This document shows, piece by piece, positions 37,102 to 49,607 of a stretch of 64,000 bases of DNA (within the stretch, counting starts at the first letter, position 1; each line of letters opens with the position of its first letter). The notes under the pieces were generated by a model. That model ran no database searches, was not told the origin of the DNA, and worked only from the letters and a program-made list of their open reading frames with translations. Position numbers and translations under genes: made by a program. Location of the stretch: positions 1-64,000 of the forward strand of contig NZ_JABEPR010000001.1 in NCBI RefSeq assembly GCF_013044515.1, written 5' to 3'. Source of the DNA: Sphingomonas sp. ID1715. GTDB lineage: Bacteria; Pseudomonadota; Alphaproteobacteria; Sphingomonadales; Sphingomonadaceae.

Positions 37102-37904
37102 TCGCGCTGATGCTTGCCGCCGCGGCACTGACCGTGCGCGGCGACCGGCTCTTCATCCCCGCCCGCATCAATGGCGTTGCGACGGAAGCGGTGCTCGATT
37201 CGGCTGCCGAGTCGACGATCGTCGACGATGATTTCGCGCGCCGGATCGGCATGGGCAAGGGCAAGGCGGTGACCGCCCGCGGCTCGGGCGGCAAGGCGGA
37301 AGCCGAGCTCGTCGAACATGCGCGACTGGACGTGTTGGGCGTAGACCTGCCGGACGTGACGCTCGCCGTCATCGATCTCGACGATGTCGGCAAGCGGCTG
37401 TTCGGACGCAAGCTCGACGCCATCGTCGGACGAGAACTGTTCGACGCGGCACGCCTTCAGATCGATATCGAGGGCGGTCAGGTTGCAGCGATTGGCAGGG
37501 ACCGGCGCCCCGCAGGCACCAAACTCCCGCTCCAGACCTTTCACGGCATCGAGACCATTCCGGTGACGATCGAAGGCTTTGCGGCGCGGGCCGAGTTCGA
37601 TCTCGGCAACGGGTCCGATCTGCTGATCGGCAAGGCCTTTGCCCAGAAGACCGGATTATGGGCACGGAGCCATGGCGTAGAGGGCGGCGGCGGCATTGGC
37701 GGTGCCGTGCAGCGGCGGATCGTGACGGTGCGGGCAATCCGTATCGCCGGCGTGACCTTCCGCGACGTGCGCGCCGCGATCGACGAGCAAGCCAATGCGG
37801 CGGACGCGAATGTGGGCGTGAAACTGCTACGCAAATTCCGGATCGTCACCGACTTCGCGGACAAGGCCGTGTGGCTGCAGCCGCGACATGGTCGATCGAA
37901 GTGA
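37098..37904 (+). CDS. Retropepsin-like aspartic protease family protein
   Basis: A 268-residue protein with two retropepsin-like halves. The first has VLDSAAESTIVDDDFA, corresponding to the DSGA-type active site; the second has AEFDLGNGSDLLIGK. The first 15 residues are hydrophobic but short as a signal peptide. TTG 37098 overlaps the pgi stop (TTGA). Active-site Gly is replaced by Ala in the first half, and the second reads DLGNG, so activity is uncertain. Confidence 0.75.
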   Translation: MIALMLAAAALTVRGDRLFIPARINGVATEAVLDSAAESTIVDDDFARRIGMGKGKAVTARGSGGKAEAELVEHARLDVLGVDLPDVTLAVIDLDDVGKRLFGRKLDAIVGRELFDAARLQIDIEGGQVAAIGRDRRPAGTKLPLQTFHGIETIPVTIEGFAARAEFDLGNGSDLLIGKAFAQKTGLWARSHGVEGGGGIGGAVQRRIVTVRAIRIAGVTFRDVRAAIDEQANAADANVGVKLLRKFRIVTDFADKAVWLQPRHGRSK

Positions 37905-37964
37905 TGCAGGAAAGTGATTGGCGATACGCGCACGAGCTCGCCACAAGCCGGCCGGAGGTGAGGA

Positions 37965-39308
37965 ATGGCTGATTTCGACTATGACCTGTTCGTGATCGGC
38001 GGCGGCTCCGGCGGTGTCAGGGCTGCGCGCGTTTCCGCGGCGCACGGCGCGCGGGTGGCGCTCGCGGAGGAGCACAAGGTCGGCGGCACCTGCGTGATCC
38101 GCGGCTGCGTTCCGAAGAAGCTGCTCGTCTATGGCGCCCACTTCGCCGAAGACCTGGCCGACGCCCGCCGCTTCGGCTGGGACGTGCCCAGCTGCGCCTT
38201 CGACTGGCCGACACTGCGCGACAATGTGCTGGCAGAAGTCGAGCGACTGAACGGCGCCTACACGACCACGCTCGAGAACAACAAGGTCGAGATCATCCTG
38301 GAGCGGGCGACGGTGTCCGGACCCAACAGCGTCCGGCTCGCGAGTGGCCGCGAAATCACGGCGCGTTACATCCTGATCGCAACCGGCGCGTGGCCGGCGG
38401 TCCCGCAGGTGCCGGGGGCCGAACATGGCATCACGTCCAACGAAGTCTTCCATCTCGAAGCCCTGCCCAAGCGTGTGCTGATCGCCGGCGGCGGCTACAT
38501 CGCCAATGAATTTGCCGGCATCTTCCATGAGTTCGGATCGGAAGTGACGATCCTCAATCGCACCGACGTGATCCTGCGCGGCTATGACGAGAGCGTGCGC
38601 GACCGGCTGCTGCAGATTTCGATGACCAAGGGCATCAACTTCCAGTTCAACTCGACCTTCAGGAGCATCGAGAAGACGAACGAGGGCCTGCACGTCACCT
38701 TCGATGGCTGCGAGCCGATGGACGTCGACGTGATCCTGTTCGCAACCGGCCGCGTGCCCCACACCAAGGGTCTCGGCCTCGAAGAAGCCGGCGTCCAGCT
38801 CGACAAGCATGGCGCGGTGGTGGTCGACGAAGACAGCAAATCGTCCGTCGACAGCATCTATGCGGTCGGCGATGTCACCAACCGCGTTCAGCTCACGCCC
38901 GTGGCGATCCGCGAGGGCCAGGCCTTCGCCGACACCGTGTTCGGCAACAAGCCCTGGCGCGTGGATTATCACTGCATTCCCTCGGCCGTGTTCAGCCATC
39001 CGCCGCTCGCCGGTGTCGGGCTGACCGAGAGCCAGGCGAAGCAGAAATATGGCGCGGTACGCGTCTACTCGTCGGACTTCCGCCCGATGAAGAATGTGCT
39101 CGCCAACCGCAACGAGCGCGCGCTTTACAAGATGGTGTGCGAGGCCGAGACTGACCGCATTCTGGGCCTGCACATGATCGGCCCGGACGCGCCCGAAATC
39201 CTGCAGGCCGCAGCCGTCGCGGTGAAGGCGGGTCTCAACAAAAAGGCGTTCGACGACACCGTCGCCCTCCACCCCAGCATGGCGGAGGAGCTGGTGCTGC
39301 TTCGCTGA
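37965..39308 (+). CDS. gor: Glutathione-disulfide reductase
   Basis: A 447-residue FAD enzyme that regenerates reduced glutathione with NADPH. The FAD-binding motif is VIGGGSGGVRAAR, the redox-active disulfide GGTCVIRGCVPKK, the second nucleotide motif IAGGGYIANEFAG, and the C-terminal dimer-interface His-Glu is in LHPSMAEELVLL. ATG 37965 follows GGAGG. Length is normal. Confidence 0.95.
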   Translation: MADFDYDLFVIGGGSGGVRAARVSAAHGARVALAEEHKVGGTCVIRGCVPKKLLVYGAHFAEDLADARRFGWDVPSCAFDWPTLRDNVLAEVERLNGAYTTTLENNKVEIILERATVSGPNSVRLASGREITARYILIATGAWPAVPQVPGAEHGITSNEVFHLEALPKRVLIAGGGYIANEFAGIFHEFGSEVTILNRTDVILRGYDESVRDRLLQISMTKGINFQFNSTFRSIEKTNEGLHVTFDGCEPMDVDVILFATGRVPHTKGLGLEEAGVQLDKHGAVVVDEDSKSSVDSIYAVGDVTNRVQLTPVAIREGQAFADTVFGNKPWRVDYHCIPSAVFSHPPLAGVGLTESQAKQKYGAVRVYSSDFRPMKNVLANRNERALYKMVCEAETDRILGLHMIGPDAPEILQAAAVAVKAGLNKKAFDDTVALHPSMAEELVLLR

Positions 39309-39343
39309 AGTGCTATATTGCGCGAAAGTGTAGGAGCGCGCCG

Positions 39344-39586
39344 ATGCCGCAGATCAATGTGTCCGTGCCGGAGGGTCTCAAAGACTGGATCGAACACCAG
39401 ATCGGCGGTGGCCGATATAGCAGCGCGAGCGATTATATCCGCGAGCTGCTCCGCAATGACGAGCGACGCGCCCAGCGGCTGGCGACCCTGCAGGCGGCGA
39501 TCGATGAAGGGCGCGCCTCTGGCCCCGCCCGCGAGTATAAGCAGGTCTTTGATGACCTGCGGAGGAAGCGTTCCGAAGCGGCATGA
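39344..39586 (+). CDS. parD: ParD-type antitoxin
   Basis: An 80-residue ribbon-helix-helix protein (INVSVPEGLKDWIE, YSSASDYIRELLRND) of the ParD family. The N-terminal part should bind the operon promoter and the C-terminal tail (REYKQVFDDLRRKR) the toxin. It overlaps the parE start by 4 nt (ATGA), the normal arrangement. Confidence 0.9.
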   Translation: MPQINVSVPEGLKDWIEHQIGGGRYSSASDYIRELLRNDERRAQRLATLQAAIDEGRASGPAREYKQVFDDLRRKRSEAA

Positions 39587-39873
39587 CGCGCCTCGTCATT
39601 CGGCCGCGGGCTGAAGCCGACCTTATCCGCATCGAGGAGTTTAGCTTCGACAACTTCGGCGCTTTAGTCGCTGAGGAGTATATGGGCGCGCTGGAACGGG
39701 CACTCGATCGATTGTCGCAGCTTCCTGAAAGCGGGCCGGAATATGAGGGGATCAGGCCGCCAGTTCGCTCCTTGAGCGTTCGCAAGCACCGCATCTTCTA
39801 CGATTATGATGGTGAAATCGTCTCAGTCGTTCGAGTTCTCCACCAGGCGATGGTTCCGGAAGATCACCTTTGA
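39583..39873 (+). CDS. parE: ParE/RelE-superfamily toxin
   Basis: A 96-residue toxin of the ParE family, whose members poison DNA gyrase. Features are IRPRAEADLIRIEEFS, the Arg-rich region PPVRSLSVRKHRIFYDYD, and VVRVLHQAM. Translation is coupled to parD. It ends directly against the stop of the convergent hydroxylase gene. Confidence 0.9.
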   Translation: MTRLVIRPRAEADLIRIEEFSFDNFGALVAEEYMGALERALDRLSQLPESGPEYEGIRPPVRSLSVRKHRIFYDYDGEIVSVVRVLHQAMVPEDHL

Positions 39874-40845
39874 TCAAGGAACCCATTTCCTTTCCCTGAT
39901 CCACTTGGTGAAGAGATATTTCGTGCCGCGCGTGACCGGCAGGCCGGCGTGCTTCGACAGCGGGTCCACGCTGCGGTCGGGCAGTGCACTCGTGAAGATC
40001 AGCGCGTCGCCCTTGCGGCCCTTCACCTTCAGGTCGATTTCGGGGAAATAGGTCTCGCCGCCTTCATAGTCGTGGTTCAGATAGACGAGCACCGTCTTGA
40101 AGCGCTGATTGTCCTCGGATCGGACGAAATCGAAATGCGGCTTATATTCCTGCGCGCCCTTGTAGCGCAGGATCAGCGTCGCCTCGCCTTGCTCGTAAGC
40201 TGTAGCGCTGACGGCGGCGAGGCGCCGGTTGAGCGCGTGGACGGCCGGATCCTCGATCATCCAGTGGATGCTGGCCCCGTCTGACGTGCGGATCGGATCA
40301 CGGACGGGCCGCCCGGAGGCATCGTTCACGACCGAGGGCTCATATTCCTTGTCGACGAGCTGGCGCAGATAATCGCACTCGGCCGCGGTGAAGAGCCGCT
40401 CGACCCGACGCACGTCAGGCCGCTCCGCCAACACCTCGGGAGCGAACTGCCGCACCGGATCGCCCCGGCCGTCCAGCGACATTTTCTCGATCAGCTGCAG
40501 CGCCGCCTTGCGCTGCGGCAAGCGCCGGGCTTCCTGCCTCAGGCGCTCCAGCGCCGCCGGCCAGTCCCGCGTGCCGGCGACGCCATTTGCGAGCAAATTG
40601 GTGGTGGTCGTTGCCGCCTGCGCGTGGCCGAGATCTCCGGCGCGCCTCCACATTTCGCGCGCGCCAACCGGGTCCTGCGGCACCATCCCGCCGCGCCACT
40701 TCATCTCCGCCATCATGGCGAGCGCCTGCGGATGCTGCTCGGCCACGAGGCGTCCGATAATCAGCACGGCTTCCGCATTGCGGCCCGCAACCGAAAGCTG
40801 GACCGCCTGCTGAAGCAGGGGATGGAGAGGAGGGGACTTGCTCAT
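39874..40845 (-). CDS. Prolyl-4-hydroxylase-like 2-oxoglutarate/Fe(II) oxygenase
   Basis: A 323-residue protein. The first 130 residues contain helical Sel1/TPR-like repeats (GGMVPQDPVGAREMWRRAGDLGHAQAA). The C-terminal P4Hc domain has the iron ligands in PHFDFVRS and HAGLPVTRG, with the 2-oxoglutarate-binding Lys probably in GTKYLFTKW. The protein substrate is unknown. ATG 40845 is used; ATG 40872 in the same frame is possible, with no strong ribosome site for either. Confidence 0.85.
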   Translation of the reverse strand: MSKSPPLHPLLQQAVQLSVAGRNAEAVLIIGRLVAEQHPQALAMMAEMKWRGGMVPQDPVGAREMWRRAGDLGHAQAATTTTNLLANGVAGTRDWPAALERLRQEARRLPQRKAALQLIEKMSLDGRGDPVRQFAPEVLAERPDVRRVERLFTAAECDYLRQLVDKEYEPSVVNDASGRPVRDPIRTSDGASIHWMIEDPAVHALNRRLAAVSATAYEQGEATLILRYKGAQEYKPHFDFVRSEDNQRFKTVLVYLNHDYEGGETYFPEIDLKVKGRKGDALIFTSALPDRSVDPLSKHAGLPVTRGTKYLFTKWIRERKWVP

Positions 40846-40910
40846 GCTTTCAGGGGCACCTGCCGGCGCCATTCGTTCGGCCTGTCGATCACCGGAATCC
40901 TCAGTTCACG

Positions 40911-42848
40911 TCAGGCAGACTGCCGGTTCGCGACCAGATCATCGACCACCGCGGGATCCGCCAGCGTGGACGTGTCGCCCAGGCTGGAGACATCGCCCTC
41001 GGCGATCTTGCGCAGGATCCGCCGCATGATCTTGCCGGAGCGGGTCTTGGGCAGTCCGGGCGCGAACTGGATCGCATCGGGCGTGGCGATCGGGCCAATC
41101 TCGGTGCGGACCCAGGCGGCCAGCGACTTGCGCAGTTCGTCGCTCGGCTCCTCGCCGACGTTCAGCGTTACATAGGCATAGATGCCCTGGCCCTTGATCT
41201 CGTGCGGCATGCCGACGACGGCGGCTTCCGCGACCTTCGGGTGGAGGACCAGCGCGCTCTCCACTTCGGCAGTGCCCATGCGGTGACCGGAGACATTCAG
41301 CACGTCGTCCACCCGGCCGGTGATCCAGTAATAGCCGTCCTCGTCGCGGCGGCAGCCGTCGCCGGTGAAGTACTTCCCCGGATAGGTGGTGAAATAGGTC
41401 TGGAAGAAGCGGCCGTGATCGCCCCAGACGGTGCGCATCTGCCCCGGCCAGCTCTTGGCGATGCAGAGATTGCCCTCGGTCGCGCCCTGCAGGACATTGC
41501 CGTCCGCATCGACGATCTGCGGATCGACGCCGGGCAGCGGGCGGGTAGCGGAGCCGGGTTTCAGGTCGGTGGCGCCGGGCAGGGGCGCGATCAGGGCGCC
41601 GCCGGTTTCTGTCTGCCACCAGGTGTCGACGATCGGGCAGCGGCCTTCGCCCACCACCTGGTGATACCAGCGCCACGCCTCGGGGTTGATCGGTTCGCCA
41701 ACTGTACCGAGCAGTTTCAGTGACTTGCGGCTGGTCTTTCGTACCCACTCATCGCCTTCGCGCATCAGCGCGCGCAGCGCCGTGGGCGCGGTATAGACGA
41801 TCTCGACCTGGTGCCGGTCGACCACTTCCCAGATACGCGAGGGCGTCGGCCAGTTGGGCACCCCTTCGTACATCAGCGTCGTCGCGCCATTCGCGAGCGG
41901 GCCATAGAGGATATAGCTGTGTCCCGTGACCCAGCCGATATCGGCCGCGCACCAATAGATCTGCCCCGGCTTATAGTCGAAGACCAGCTCGTGCGTGTAG
42001 CTGACCCAGGTCAGATAGCCGCCGGTCGTGTGCAGCACCCCCTTGGGCTTGCCCGTCGAACCCGACGTGTAGAGGATGAAGAGCGGGTCTTCCGCCCCCA
42101 TCGGCTCGGGCGGGCAGTTCGTCTCCACGCCGGCTGCGGCGTCATGGTACCAGACGTCGCGCCCGTCCCGCATAGACAGGTCGCCGCCGGTCGCGCGCAC
42201 CACCAGCACCTTCTCAAGGCTCGGCGCATGCGCGGTCGCGGCATCGACATTGGCCTTTAAGGGCACCTTCTTGCCGCCGCGTCGACCTTCGTCGGCTGTG
42301 ACGACGATGCGGCTGTCGCAATCCTGGATGCGGCCGGCGAGCGCCTCGGGCGAAAAGCCGCCGAACACCACCGAATGGATCGCGCCGATCCGTGCGCAGG
42401 CGAGGACCGCGAACGCCGCCTCGGGGATCATCGGCATGTAGATGGTGACGCGATCGCCCTTTTCGACGCCTTGAGCCTTCAGAACATTGGCGAAGCGGCA
42501 GACTTCGGCATGAAGCTCGCGATAGGTGAAGCGCCGCGGCTGTTCGGCTGGATCGTCCGGTTCCCAGATGATCGCGAGCTGGTCCGGTCGAGTCTTCAGG
42601 TGCCGATCGAGGCAGTTGGCGGCGGCGTTGAGCTTGCCGTCCGGATACCAGCTGATGTGGAAATCTTCTTCCCGGAACGACCAGTCGCCGGCGATCTCCG
42701 GCCGCTTGATCCAGTCCAGTCGCCGCGCCTGCTCCAGCCAGAAACTGCCCGGATCGGCCAGCGATCGCCCGTAGATCTGCGTGTATTTGTCGGAGTCGAC
42801 GCGGGCGCGCTTCGCCCATTCGCTCGGAACCGGATAAAGATCGGCCAT
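40911..42848 (-). CDS. acsA: Acetyl-CoA synthetase
   Basis: A 645-residue AMP-forming enzyme that converts acetate, ATP and CoA to acetyl-CoA. Marks are [61 protein letters not shown] and the acetylatable lysine region [11 protein letters not shown] 42848 follows AGGAGGG. It is next to the short-chain fatty acyl regulator and propionyl-CoA genes, so it may belong to the same short-chain acid metabolism; some enzymes of this family also take propionate. Confidence 0.95.
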   Translation of the reverse strand: MADLYPVPSEWAKRARVDSDKYTQIYGRSLADPGSFWLEQARRLDWIKRPEIAGDWSFREEDFHISWYPDGKLNAAANCLDRHLKTRPDQLAIIWEPDDPAEQPRRFTYRELHAEVCRFANVLKAQGVEKGDRVTIYMPMIPEAAFAVLACARIGAIHSVVFGGFSPEALAGRIQDCDSRIVVTADEGRRGGKKVPLKANVDAATAHAPSLEKVLVVRATGGDLSMRDGRDVWYHDAAAGVETNCPPEPMGAEDPLFILYTSGSTGKPKGVLHTTGGYLTWVSYTHELVFDYKPGQIYWCAADIGWVTGHSYILYGPLANGATTLMYEGVPNWPTPSRIWEVVDRHQVEIVYTAPTALRALMREGDEWVRKTSRKSLKLLGTVGEPINPEAWRWYHQVVGEGRCPIVDTWWQTETGGALIAPLPGATDLKPGSATRPLPGVDPQIVDADGNVLQGATEGNLCIAKSWPGQMRTVWGDHGRFFQTYFTTYPGKYFTGDGCRRDEDGYYWITGRVDDVLNVSGHRMGTAEVESALVLHPKVAEAAVVGMPHEIKGQGIYAYVTLNVGEEPSDELRKSLAAWVRTEIGPIATPDAIQFAPGLPKTRSGKIMRRILRKIAEGDVSSLGDTSTLADPAVVDDLVANRQSA

Positions 42849-42897
42849 GCACCCTCCTGCGCCGCCGTTCATCGCCGGGCAGGGTGCCGAACGCAAG

Positions 42898-44298
42898 TCA
42901 GGTGATCGTGTAAGGAACGATATCGCGCCGTTCTGGAGCAATTCGGATCGCGCGGTCGGTGGGCGGAAAGGCGCGCTGGTCGCAATCCGTGCGCGGGCAG
43001 ATGCGGCAGGAAATGCCGATCGGTGTTGCGCGTCCGCGTTCCAGATCAAGGCCGTCCGCATAGACGAAGTCGCCCGCGTGGGTGACTTCGCAGCCAAGCG
43101 CCACGGCATAGCGGCGCGGGCTGCGATCATAGCGCCCGGAAGGCTTCACCAGGCCCTTGGCCATCGACACGTAGCGGACGCCATCCGGCGTTTCGGCCAA
43201 TTGGACCAGAACCCTGTCGGGGATGGCGGCGGCCTCATGCACCACCCAGAGTGGACACGCGCCCCCGAACCGGGCGAATTGCAGCCGGGTGGCCGAGTGG
43301 CGCTTGGTGATATTCCCCGCCAGATCGACGCGGCAGAAGAAGAAGGGGATGCCGCGCCCGCCCGGCCGCTGCAGGGTGGACAGGCGGTGGCACGCCTGTT
43401 CGAAACTGACTCCAAACCGCCGCGACAGCCGGTCGATATCGTGGCGCAGGGTCCGGGCGCTCGTGCGGAACTTCTCATACGGCATCAGCAACGCGCCGGC
43501 AGCATAGTTGGTCAGGCCCAGTCCGAGCAGGCGGCGCGCCTCGACGGTGCGCAGGGCAGCGCTCTCGGCAATCGCCGCGATGTCGCGCCCCATTTCCAGC
43601 GCGACCAGCTGCCAGGCGAGCTGGAAACGCCGGCTCTCCGCCGGAAGCGCCGATCCGAGCAGGAGCGCGCGCCGTGAGGCGTCGAAGCGCCGGATCGCCG
43701 AGGCGTCCAGCTCCGCCATCTCCTCTACCGTCACGCCATGAGCTCCGGCGAGGCGCTCGACGAGCGCATTGTCGCTGGCGCCGCGCAGCTCCGCCGCCAG
43801 CGCCTCGGCGCCGCGGTCAAGCAGGTCGATATAGTTGCCGGCCTCATGGAACCAGTCGCGGATTTCGTCCCAGGGCAGCCGCGCCCCCTGGTCCGCGCCG
43901 GCGCCGATCGTTTCGTCGAGGATCTGCAGCCGTTCTTCGGCGGCGCGAAAGGCGGAGTGGAGCGCGATCAGGCGGTCGGCGAGTTCCGGCTGTTGTTCGG
44001 CCAGGCGCGCGACCAGGTCCGGGGCAAGGCGTGCGTCACCGAAAAGCGGATCGTCCAGCACGGCGCGGGCGGCGGCGAAGCGCGTGGTGTGATCGTCGGC
44101 TTCGAGCGCGTCCAGCTCCAGGGGAAAGGCGCGGCCGAGCGCTGCGAGCACCGCCGAGGTGAGAGGGCGATCGTCCGTCTCCAGCTGGGACAGGTAGCTG
44201 ACGGAGACTCCGAGCCGCTGTGCCATCGCAGCCTGACCCAGCCCGTTCCGACAGCGGAGCGCTCGGAGGCGTTGACCGGCAAATAGTCTGCGTCCCAC
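42898..44298 (-). CDS. ScfR/PccR-type transcriptional regulator of short-chain fatty acyl-CoA metabolism
   Basis: A 466-residue XRE-type regulator. An N-terminal helix-turn-helix ([19 protein letters not shown]) is followed by an IrrE-like segment without HExxH ([19 protein letters not shown]) and a C-terminal DUF2083 domain with [15 protein letters not shown]. In Rhodobacter, PccR of this family controls propionyl-CoA carboxylase genes. Here it is divergent from pccB, which supports the same role. The start is GTG 44298 after GAGGAG. TTTGCAAA-like boxes lie between the two genes. Confidence 0.9.
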   Translation of the reverse strand: MGRRLFAGQRLRALRCRNGLGQAAMAQRLGVSVSYLSQLETDDRPLTSAVLAALGRAFPLELDALEADDHTTRFAAARAVLDDPLFGDARLAPDLVARLAEQQPELADRLIALHSAFRAAEERLQILDETIGAGADQGARLPWDEIRDWFHEAGNYIDLLDRGAEALAAELRGASDNALVERLAGAHGVTVEEMAELDASAIRRFDASRRALLLGSALPAESRRFQLAWQLVALEMGRDIAAIAESAALRTVEARRLLGLGLTNYAAGALLMPYEKFRTSARTLRHDIDRLSRRFGVSFEQACHRLSTLQRPGGRGIPFFFCRVDLAGNITKRHSATRLQFARFGGACPLWVVHEAAAIPDRVLVQLAETPDGVRYVSMAKGLVKPSGRYDRSPRRYAVALGCEVTHAGDFVYADGLDLERGRATPIGISCRICPRTDCDQRAFPPTDRAIRIAPERRDIVPYTIT

Positions 44299-44320
44299 TG
44301 GGCACTCCTCCGCTGCAGTG

Positions 44321-44364
44321 TTTGCAAACTACACGTTCGCAACTTCGCAACTCCACATTTGCAC
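44321..44364. promoter_or_regulatory. Predicted operator boxes for the ScfR/PccR regulator
   Basis: TTTGCAAA at 44321-44328 is followed by TTCGCAAC at 44336 and at 44344, and TTTGCAC at 44358-44364. The PccR motif reported for Rhodobacter sphaeroides is TTTGCAAA-N4-TTTGCAAA, which the first perfect palindrome matches. The spacing here differs from N4: between the first and second boxes it is 7 nt. The cluster lies in the 94-nt gap between the divergent regulator and pccB. Confidence 0.6.
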
Positions 44365-44392
44365 TCGCGCGCGATCCCGGCAATGGCGAGGC

Positions 44393-45919
44393 ATGCAGAC
44401 CATTCTCGACGAACTTGAACGGCACCGCGGACAGGCGCGGCTCGGCGGCGGGCAGAAGCGCATCGACGCGCAGCATGCCAAGGGCAAGCTGACCGCGCGC
44501 GAACGGATCGAGGTGCTGCTCGACGAGGGCTCGTTCGAAGAGCTCGACATGTATGTCGAACATAACTGCGTCGATTTCGGCATGCCGGACCAGGTGGTGC
44601 CGGGCGACGGCGTCGTCACCGGATCGGGCACGATCAACGGCCGCCTCGTCTTCGTGTTCAGCCAGGACTTCACCGTCTTCGGCGGCTCGCTGTCGGAACG
44701 CCACGCGTCCAAGATCTGCAAGATCATGGACATGGCGATGAAGGTCGGCGCGCCGGTGATCGGCCTGAACGATTCGGGTGGCGCGCGCATCCAGGAAGGC
44801 GTCGCCAGCCTCGCCGGCTATGCCGAGGTGTTCCAGCGCAACGTGCTCGCGTCCGGCGTGGTGCCGCAGCTCAGTCTCATCATGGGCCCCTGCGCAGGCG
44901 GGGCGGTCTATTCGCCGGCGATGACCGACTTCATCTTCATGGTGAAGGATTCCTCATACATGTTCGTGACCGGTCCGGATGTGGTGAAGACGGTCACCAA
45001 TGAAGTGGTCACCCAGGAAGAACTGGGCGGCGCCGTTACCCACACGACCAAATCCGGCGTGGCCGACGTTGCGTTCGAGAACGACATCGATGCGCTGCTC
45101 GCGGCCCGCGATTTCATAGACTTCCTGCCGCTCTCCAACCGCGAGCATGTGCCCGAGCGCCCGACTTCCGATCCGTGGGACCGGGTCGATGAAAGCCTGG
45201 ACACGCTGATCCCGGCCAACGCCAACCAGCCCTATGACATGCACGAGCTGATCCGGAAGACGGTGGACGAAGGCGACTTCTTCGAGCTGCAGCCGGCGCA
45301 TGCGGGCAACATCATCATCGGCTTCGGCCGCGTCGAAGGGCGTACCGTCGGCATCGTCGCCAACCAGCCGATGGTGCTGGCCGGCGTGCTCGACATCAAC
45401 TCGGCGAAGAAGGCGGGCCGCTTCGTGCGCTTCTGCGACGCCTTCGACATTCCGATCGTGACCTTCGTGGACGTGCCCGGCTTCCTCCCCGGCGTCGCGC
45501 AGGAGCATAACGGCATCATCAAGCACGGCGCGAAGCTGCTGTTCGCCTATGCCGAAGCAACCGTCCCCAAGATCACCGTCATCACGCGCAAGGCCTATGG
45601 CGGCGCCTATGACGTGATGGCGTCCAAGCATCTGCGCGGCGACCTCAATTATGCCTGGCCCACCGCCGAAATCGCCGTGATGGGCGCGAAGGGCGCGGTC
45701 GAGATCATCTTCCGCGGCAAGACGCTGGAGGAGATCGCCGAGCGCACCGCCGAATACGAGGCCCGCTTCGCCAACCCGTTCGTGGCGGCAAGCAAGGGCT
45801 TTATCGACGAAGTGATTATGCCACATTCGACGCGGCGGAGGATCGCGCTGGGGCTACGGAAGTTGCGCAACAAGCAGCTCGAGAACCCATGGAAGAAGCA
45901 TGACAATATCCCGCTTTAG
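44393..45919 (+). CDS. pccB: Propionyl-CoA carboxylase beta subunit (carboxyltransferase)
   Basis: A 508-residue carboxyltransferase that moves CO2 from biotin to propionyl-CoA. Both acyl-CoA/carboxybiotin halves are present: [20 protein letters not shown] and [17 protein letters not shown] in the N-half, and [19 protein letters not shown] and [11 protein letters not shown] in the C-half. ATG 44393 gives the normal start ([20 protein letters not shown]); the longer frame to 44318 covers the operator. Its partner pccA lies 5 kb downstream. Confidence 0.95.
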   Translation: MQTILDELERHRGQARLGGGQKRIDAQHAKGKLTARERIEVLLDEGSFEELDMYVEHNCVDFGMPDQVVPGDGVVTGSGTINGRLVFVFSQDFTVFGGSLSERHASKICKIMDMAMKVGAPVIGLNDSGGARIQEGVASLAGYAEVFQRNVLASGVVPQLSLIMGPCAGGAVYSPAMTDFIFMVKDSSYMFVTGPDVVKTVTNEVVTQEELGGAVTHTTKSGVADVAFENDIDALLAARDFIDFLPLSNREHVPERPTSDPWDRVDESLDTLIPANANQPYDMHELIRKTVDEGDFFELQPAHAGNIIIGFGRVEGRTVGIVANQPMVLAGVLDINSAKKAGRFVRFCDAFDIPIVTFVDVPGFLPGVAQEHNGIIKHGAKLLFAYAEATVPKITVITRKAYGGAYDVMASKHLRGDLNYAWPTAEIAVMGAKGAVEIIFRGKTLEEIAERTAEYEARFANPFVAASKGFIDEVIMPHSTRRRIALGLRKLRNKQLENPWKKHDNIPL

Positions 45920-45922
45920 CCT

Positions 45923-45987
45923 GTTCCCCGGCGAAGGCCGGGGCCCATCCTTGTCGCCGGGCTGGACCCCGGCCTTCGCCGGGGAAC
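45923..45987. repeat. Long perfect inverted repeat between pccB and mce
   Basis: The 21-nt arm at 45923-45943 (GTTCCCCGGCGAAGGCCGGGG) is perfectly complementary to 45967-45987, with a 23-nt centre. It fills the whole gap between pccB and mce. It belongs to a different repeat family from the 80-nt elements; similar sequences are common between genes of sphingomonads and Caulobacter as I remember them. Confidence 0.85.
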
Positions 45988-45991
45988 GCGC

Positions 45992-46408
45992 ATGAAACTC
46001 GGCCGCTTGAACCATGTCGGGGTCGCGACCCCGTCGATCGAAAATTCCATCGCCTTCTACCGCGACGTGATGGGGGCGGGGGTGATCCGGGAGCCGTTCG
46101 ACTTGCCGGCGCAGGGCGTGAAGGTGTGTTTCGTCGACACGCCGAACAGCCAGATCGAGCTGATCGAGCCGCTGGGCGAGGGCTCGCCGATTCACGGCTT
46201 CCTCGCGAAGAACCCGGCGGGCGGCCAGCATCATCTCTGCTACGAAGTCCCGGACATTCACGAGGCCAAGGCCTGGTTCGAGGCGAAGGGCGCGAAGGTG
46301 CTCGGCGAGCCGCGCATCGGCGCGCATGGGACACCGATTTTCTTTGTCCACCCCAAGGACATGGGCGGGGTGCTGACCGAGATCATGGAGACGCCCAAAG
46401 ATCATTGA
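45992..46408 (+). CDS. mce: Methylmalonyl-CoA epimerase
   Basis: A 138-residue glyoxalase-fold enzyme that interconverts the two methylmalonyl-CoA stereoisomers between the carboxylase and the mutase. It has LNHVGVATPSIENSIAFYRD with the metal-binding His, QHHLCYEV, and the C-terminal metal Glu in VLTEIMETP. ATG 45992 follows the inverted repeat directly and has no good ribosome site. Its operon place fits the pathway. Confidence 0.93.
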   Translation: MKLGRLNHVGVATPSIENSIAFYRDVMGAGVIREPFDLPAQGVKVCFVDTPNSQIELIEPLGEGSPIHGFLAKNPAGGQHHLCYEVPDIHEAKAWFEAKGAKVLGEPRIGAHGTPIFFVHPKDMGGVLTEIMETPKDH

Positions 46409-46431
46409 TGGACGGCTGACGCTTTTCTCTT

Positions 46432-46506
46432 CCGTTCGCTTCGAGCGAAGTGGAGAAGCGGAGCTGGGCGTCATGCGCGTTTCTCGACTTCGCTCGAAAC
46501 GAATGG
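46432..46506. repeat. Palindromic repeat, 80-nt family, between mce and the enoyl-CoA hydratase gene
   Basis: Arms CCGTTCGCTTCGAGCGAAGT and TCGACTTCGCTCGAAACGAA flank a centre of about 20 nt (GGAGCTGGGCGTCATGC). It ends at the possible TTG start of the following gene and is therefore part of its leader. Confidence 0.85.
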
Positions 46507-46522
46507 ATTGGGGTTCAAGCCT

Positions 46523-47311
46523 GTGACCGATTACCAGACCATCCGCACCACCCGCACCGGCGACGTGCTCACCATCACGCTGAACCGGCCGGAGCGCCTC
46601 AATGCGGCTCCCCCGGCGATGTTCGACGAGATTGCCGACACGCTCGACCATCTGGGCGGTGCCCGTGCGGTGCTGATCACTGGCGAGGGTAGGGCTTTCT
46701 GCTCGGGTGCGGATTTGGCCGCGGGCGGCGCCGAGGCGGCGGCAGGCGGGGGGCAGAAATCCTATCGTGCGCTCACCCGCAGCTACAATCCGACGATGAT
46801 GAAGATCGCGCGGCTGGACGTGCCGGTTGTGACAGCCGTGAACGGACCCGCGGCGGGTATCGGCTGCAGCCTCGCGCTCGCGTCCGATTTCGCGATTGCG
46901 GGTGAGAGCGCCTATTTCCTCCAGGCCTTCGCCAATATCGGGCTGGTGCCGGATGGCGGGGCGAGCTGGATGCTGGCGCGGATGGTCGGCAAGGCGCGGG
47001 CGACCGAGATGATGCTGCTCGGCGAGCGAATTCCCGCCGCCAAGGCCGAAGCATGGGGCCTGATTTACAAGGCGGTGCCCGATGCCGAGCTGATGGACCA
47101 GGCGAACGCGCTCGCTGCTCGCCTGGCCGCCGGCCCGACCCGCGCGCTCGGCCTGATGCGCCAGGGCCTCGCAGCCGCGCTGGAGAGCGACTACGCCAAG
47201 GCACTGACGATGGAGGCGGAGCACCAGCGCATCGCCGGCGACAGCGAGGACGCGCGCGAGGGCGGCCTGTCCTTCCTCGAAAAGCGCAAGCCGGCGTTCA
47301 AGGGAAGATAG
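46523..47311 (+). CDS. Enoyl-CoA hydratase/isomerase family protein
   Basis: A 262-residue crotonase-fold protein. The oxyanion hole residues lie in [14 protein letters not shown] and [17 protein letters not shown]; a catalytic acid is suggested by [14 protein letters not shown]. The PaaG-like sequence suggests a 2-enoyl-CoA hydratase or isomerase, but the exact substrate is open. GTG 46523 is preferred; TTG 46508 is also in frame and directly touches the repeat. It lies within the methylmalonyl-CoA operon, 28 nt before mcm. Confidence 0.88.
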   Translation: MTDYQTIRTTRTGDVLTITLNRPERLNAAPPAMFDEIADTLDHLGGARAVLITGEGRAFCSGADLAAGGAEAAAGGGQKSYRALTRSYNPTMMKIARLDVPVVTAVNGPAAGIGCSLALASDFAIAGESAYFLQAFANIGLVPDGGASWMLARMVGKARATEMMLLGERIPAAKAEAWGLIYKAVPDAELMDQANALAARLAAGPTRALGLMRQGLAAALESDYAKALTMEAEHQRIAGDSEDAREGGLSFLEKRKPAFKGR

Positions 47312-47339
47312 GGCATGCGTGCCGCGTGGAGCCAGAGCG

Positions 47340-49603
<2,264 letters not shown>

Positions 49604-49607
<4 letters not shown>

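Noticed and set aside
44318-44392. Upstream extension of pccB
   Set aside because: Homologues start at MQTILDEL and the extension covers the operator boxes.
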